Source of the DNA: Pseudomonadota bacterium
GTDB taxonomy: Bacteria; Pseudomonadota; Gammaproteobacteria; Pseudomonadales; UBA5518
NCBI GenBank assembly: GCA_963204845.1
Contig: CAUJIL010000073.1
Span: 1 to 17,166, forward strand
Direction of reading: 5' to 3'
Length of the DNA stretch: 17,166 nucleotides
A model generated the notes under the pieces. The model was not told the DNA's origin, did not search any database, and saw nothing but the letters and a program-made list of their open reading frames with translations. Positions 14,989 through 17,166 of the stretch are shown one piece after another. Position 1 is the first letter of the stretch, and every line of letters begins with the position of its first letter. Made by a program: the position numbers and the translations under genes.

Positions 14989-16019
14989 CCGCCTCGAACC
15001 CTGGTGCATTGAAAGTCGACTCCAGCCTGCTGGTCGCGAATCCGGCCGATGCCGGGCCGCTCTCCCGCCAGCTCGAGGACATGGGCTACGACGGCGTCTA
15101 TACCTTCGAGGGGAGGCACGATCCGTTCCTGCCGCTGGCCGTGGCCGCTGGCGCCACCAGCCGCCTCGAACTGACGACCGGGATCGCGGTCGCGTTCGCG
15201 CGCAACCCGATGCTGGTCGCGAACCTCGGCCACGACCTGCAGCTGATGTCGGGCGGGCGCTTCATGCTCGGACTCGGCTCGCAGATCCGCGCCCACATCG
15301 AGAAGCGCTTCAGCGCGCAGTGGTCGCATCCGGCGCGGCGCATGCGCGAGTTCGTGCTTGCGCTGCGCGCGATCTGGGACTGCTGGCAGAACGGCACGCC
15401 ACTCGATTTCCGCGGCGAGTTCTACACCCACACGCTGATGACGCCGGTGTTCACGCCGGGGCCGAACCCGCACGGACTGCCGCCGGTGTACCTGGCTGGC
15501 GTCGGGCCGCGCATGCTCGAGGTGGCGGGCGAGGTCGGTGACGGGCTGCTGGTGCATCCGTTCGCGACGCCGCGCTTCATCGCCGGGGAGGTGCTGCCGG
15601 CCTTCGAGCGCGGCATCGCACGTGCCGGCGCCACGCGCGCCGAGCGGGCGGTGTCGTGCCAGGTCATCGTCGCGACCGGGCTCGATCGCGAGGAGCGCGA
15701 GCGCAATTTCGCGCTGGCGCGCGGGCAGGTGGCGTTCTACGCCTCGACGCCCGCGTACCGGCCGGTGCTCGAGGCGCACGGCTGGGGCGATCTGCAGTCG
15801 CAACTGAACGTGCTGTCGAAGCAGGGCAAGTGGCTCGAGATGGGCGAGTTGCTCAGCGAGGAACTGCTGAACGAGGTGGTGGTGCACGGCTCGCCCGAGG
15901 AAGTCGGCGAACGCCTGCGCGAGCGCTGCGCGGGCTGGGCCGAGCGGGTGAGTCCGGTGATCTACGCCGGCGACATGGAGCTGCGCGAACGCCTGGTGCG
16001 GGCCATCAAGCGCGCATGA
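14985..16019 (+). CDS. Luciferase-like monooxygenase family protein, second copy (TIGR03617-like)
   Basis: 344 aa. The ATG overlaps the synthetase stop; an upstream TTG in frame is rejected because it would add only shadow sequence. The N-terminus KVDSSLLVANPADAG, then SGGRFMLGLGSQ (89-100) with the following IRAHIEKRF, and the PPVYLAGVGPRMLEVAGEVGDGLLVHPF region (166-193) resemble TIGR03617, a subgroup described as F420-dependent in actinobacteria. Members oxidise or reduce small hydrophobic substrates; here it is a predicted oxidoreductase with FMN or F420. It clearly differs from the first copy (294 aa), so it is not a recent duplicate. The last codons overlap the hydrolase start. Confidence 0.9.
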   Translation: MTASNPGALKVDSSLLVANPADAGPLSRQLEDMGYDGVYTFEGRHDPFLPLAVAAGATSRLELTTGIAVAFARNPMLVANLGHDLQLMSGGRFMLGLGSQIRAHIEKRFSAQWSHPARRMREFVLALRAIWDCWQNGTPLDFRGEFYTHTLMTPVFTPGPNPHGLPPVYLAGVGPRMLEVAGEVGDGLLVHPFATPRFIAGEVLPAFERGIARAGATRAERAVSCQVIVATGLDREERERNFALARGQVAFYASTPAYRPVLEAHGWGDLQSQLNVLSKQGKWLEMGELLSEELLNEVVVHGSPEEVGERLRERCAGWAERVSPVIYAGDMELRERLVRAIKRA

Positions 16020-16918
16020 GTACGCGGGCCGACACCGGACGGCACCGCTTCGCGGGCAAACCGATCCGGCACAAGCTGGCGATCGACGGCCTCCCGCTGG
16101 CGGCCTGGGAATGGCCTGGCGACAGTGACCCGATCCTGCTCCTGCACGCGACGGGTTTCCACGCGCGTTGCTGGGACGCCGTGGTCGAGGCGCTGCCGGG
16201 GCGACGCGTGTTCGCGCTCGACCTGCCCAGCCACGGCGGCAGCGGGCGGCGCGCACCGCCGTACGACTGGCGGCGCTTCGGCGAGGATGTGCGCGAGAGT
16301 ATCGAGGCACTCGGCCTGCGCCGCGTGCTCGGCGTCGGGCACTCGATGGGCGGGCACGCGCTGGTGCTCGCGGCCGCGTCCGCGCTGCAGGCGTTTCGTG
16401 CTCTGCTGCTGGTCGACCCGGTGATCGTCGATCCGGAGTTCGGGCGCCACCTGCGCGGCCTGAGCGCCGACGATCACCCGGTCGGCCGGCGGCGTGATCG
16501 CTGGGAGTCACCGGAGGCGATGTTCACGGCCTTCCGGGCGCGCAGCCCTTATTCGGCGTGGGAACCGGCCGTGCTGCGCGATTACTGCGACTACGGGCTC
16601 GAACGCGATCCGCGTGGGGGCTACCGGCTGGCCTGCCCACCGGCACACGAGGCCGCGATCTACACCAGCATGGAGATGGCGCACATCCCGCCCGCGCTCG
16701 CGGCGCTGCAGCTGCCGGTCGACGTGATCCGCGCGCGCGCGCGCCGTCCCGAGGACAGCCCCTTCGATTTCAGCCCGTCGCCTACCTGGGAGCGGCTTGC
16801 CGACCTGCTGCCCGACGGCCACGACGAGCAGCTCGCGGAGTGTTCGCATTTCATTCCGATGGAGCGACCGCGCTGGATGGCGCAGCGCATCGCGCGCGCG
16901 GCCGCAGGCATGCGCTGA
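16016..16918 (+). CDS. Alpha/beta hydrolase
   Basis: 300 aa. The ATG at 16016 overlaps the stop of the monooxygenase (ATGA). The oxyanion-hole segment LLLHATGFH (41-49) replaces the common HG, followed by FALDLPSHGGSG (66-77), the nucleophile elbow GHSMGG (108-113) with S110, and the catalytic histidine H278 in ECSHFIPMERP. This arrangement is typical of the epoxide hydrolase/esterase/lactonase branch. After a luciferase-like monooxygenase it could open an ester, lactone or enol ester. The specific reaction is inferred from context only. Confidence 0.92.
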   Translation: MSTRADTGRHRFAGKPIRHKLAIDGLPLAAWEWPGDSDPILLLHATGFHARCWDAVVEALPGRRVFALDLPSHGGSGRRAPPYDWRRFGEDVRESIEALGLRRVLGVGHSMGGHALVLAAASALQAFRALLLVDPVIVDPEFGRHLRGLSADDHPVGRRRDRWESPEAMFTAFRARSPYSAWEPAVLRDYCDYGLERDPRGGYRLACPPAHEAAIYTSMEMAHIPPALAALQLPVDVIRARARRPEDSPFDFSPSPTWERLADLLPDGHDEQLAECSHFIPMERPRWMAQRIARAAAGMR

Positions 16919-16941
16919 TCCGACCCGACGGAGTGCTGACG

Positions 16942-17166
16942 ATGGCAAGCGCATTTCTGGAGCATCTGTCTGCACGGCTCGCAGGCATCGAGCGCGATGG
17001 GCTGCTGCGGCGCGAGCGCGAGCTCGCGAGCGCGCAGGACGCGCTGGTGCGCGTGGCCGGCGGCGAGCCGGTCATCAACCTGTGCGCGAACAACTACCTC
17101 GGGCTGGCGAACCATCCGGAGCTGGTCGCGGCCGCTCACGCGGGGCTGGAGCACTTCGGCTTCGGC
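16942..17166 (+). CDS. kbl: 2-amino-3-ketobutyrate CoA ligase (glycine C-acetyltransferase), 5' part
   Basis: The first 75 residues are visible; the gene runs off the window. GGAG at 16930-16933 is eight bases before the ATG at 16942. The N-terminus FLEHLSARLAGIERDGLLRRER and the INLCANNYLGLANHPELVAAA block (45-65) match E. coli Kbl closely in the corresponding region. Kbl is a PLP enzyme of the alpha-oxoamine synthase family and converts 2-amino-3-ketobutyrate plus CoA to glycine and acetyl-CoA in threonine breakdown, usually next to tdh. It is the eighth gene of the set, 23 bases after the hydrolase. A related oxoamine synthase is possible because PLP-site residues are not in view. Confidence 0.85.
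   Translation, partial: MASAFLEHLSARLAGIERDGLLRRERELASAQDALVRVAGGEPVINLCANNYLGLANHPELVAAAHAGLEHFGFG

Noticed and set aside
12868..15009. A 713-residue minus-strand open frame opposite the YkvA and synthetase genes
   Set aside because: Composition is typical of antisense shadow frames (many H, R, Q, V, A), no family motif was seen, and the plus strand has clear motifs throughout.

Overview
The window is a gene-dense, very GC-rich stretch of bacterial DNA with strong G/C preference at third codon positions. This bias also explains the many long arginine/alanine-rich antisense reading frames, which I treat as shadows. The set suggests a high-GC proteobacterium, probably gammaproteobacterial: an E. 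coli GstA-like beta-class GST, an ElaA-like acetyltransferase, a Kbl start, and paired REP palindromes headed by GTAG as described in Stenotrophomonas and Pseudomonas. The organism call is an inference. No RNA gene, insertion sequence, phage gene or CRISPR array was seen. No gene-free stretch exceeds about 165 bases.

Layout. Positions 1-72 (-) hold the possible start of an unidentified gene cut by the window edge. Positions 98-2580 (-) hold a beta-class GST followed, with an ATGA overlap, by a secreted cytochrome c/PQQ dehydrogenase. Divergent from these, 2729-5246 (+) carries an SDR oxidoreductase, an amidohydrolase-2 family protein lacking several usual metal ligands, and a GST-like protein. 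Two near-identical palindromic doublets (5243-5302 and 5338-5395) separate this unit from a convergent MAPEG membrane protein (5408-5815, -). Then come a membrane-anchored M19 dipeptidase and an ElaA-type acetyltransferase (5876-7494, +). Convergent to those, 7507-10763 (-) encodes an acyl-CoA synthetase and an acyl-CoA carboxyltransferase subunit, with a clear TATAAT box upstream.

From 10926 to the right edge, eight same-strand genes are packed with gaps of -4 to +26 nt: SnoaL/NTF2-like protein, luciferase-like monooxygenase, SDR, YkvA/DUF1232 protein, acyl-CoA synthetase, second luciferase-like monooxygenase, alpha/beta hydrolase, and kbl (truncated). This looks like one operon.

How it may work together (inference). 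The right half resembles a catabolic module: oxidation or oxygenation by flavin/F420 luciferase-like enzymes and an SDR, ester or lactone opening by the alpha/beta hydrolase, then CoA activation and possibly carboxylation before beta-oxidation-type breakdown of a cyclic or branched substrate such as a terpenoid, steroid side chain or alicyclic ketone. The left half is enriched in thiol and glutathione-type proteins (GST, GST-like, MAPEG, M19 dipeptidase) plus alcohol/aldehyde oxidation enzymes. This would fit detoxification or glutathione-assisted catabolism. No substrate can be read from sequence alone.
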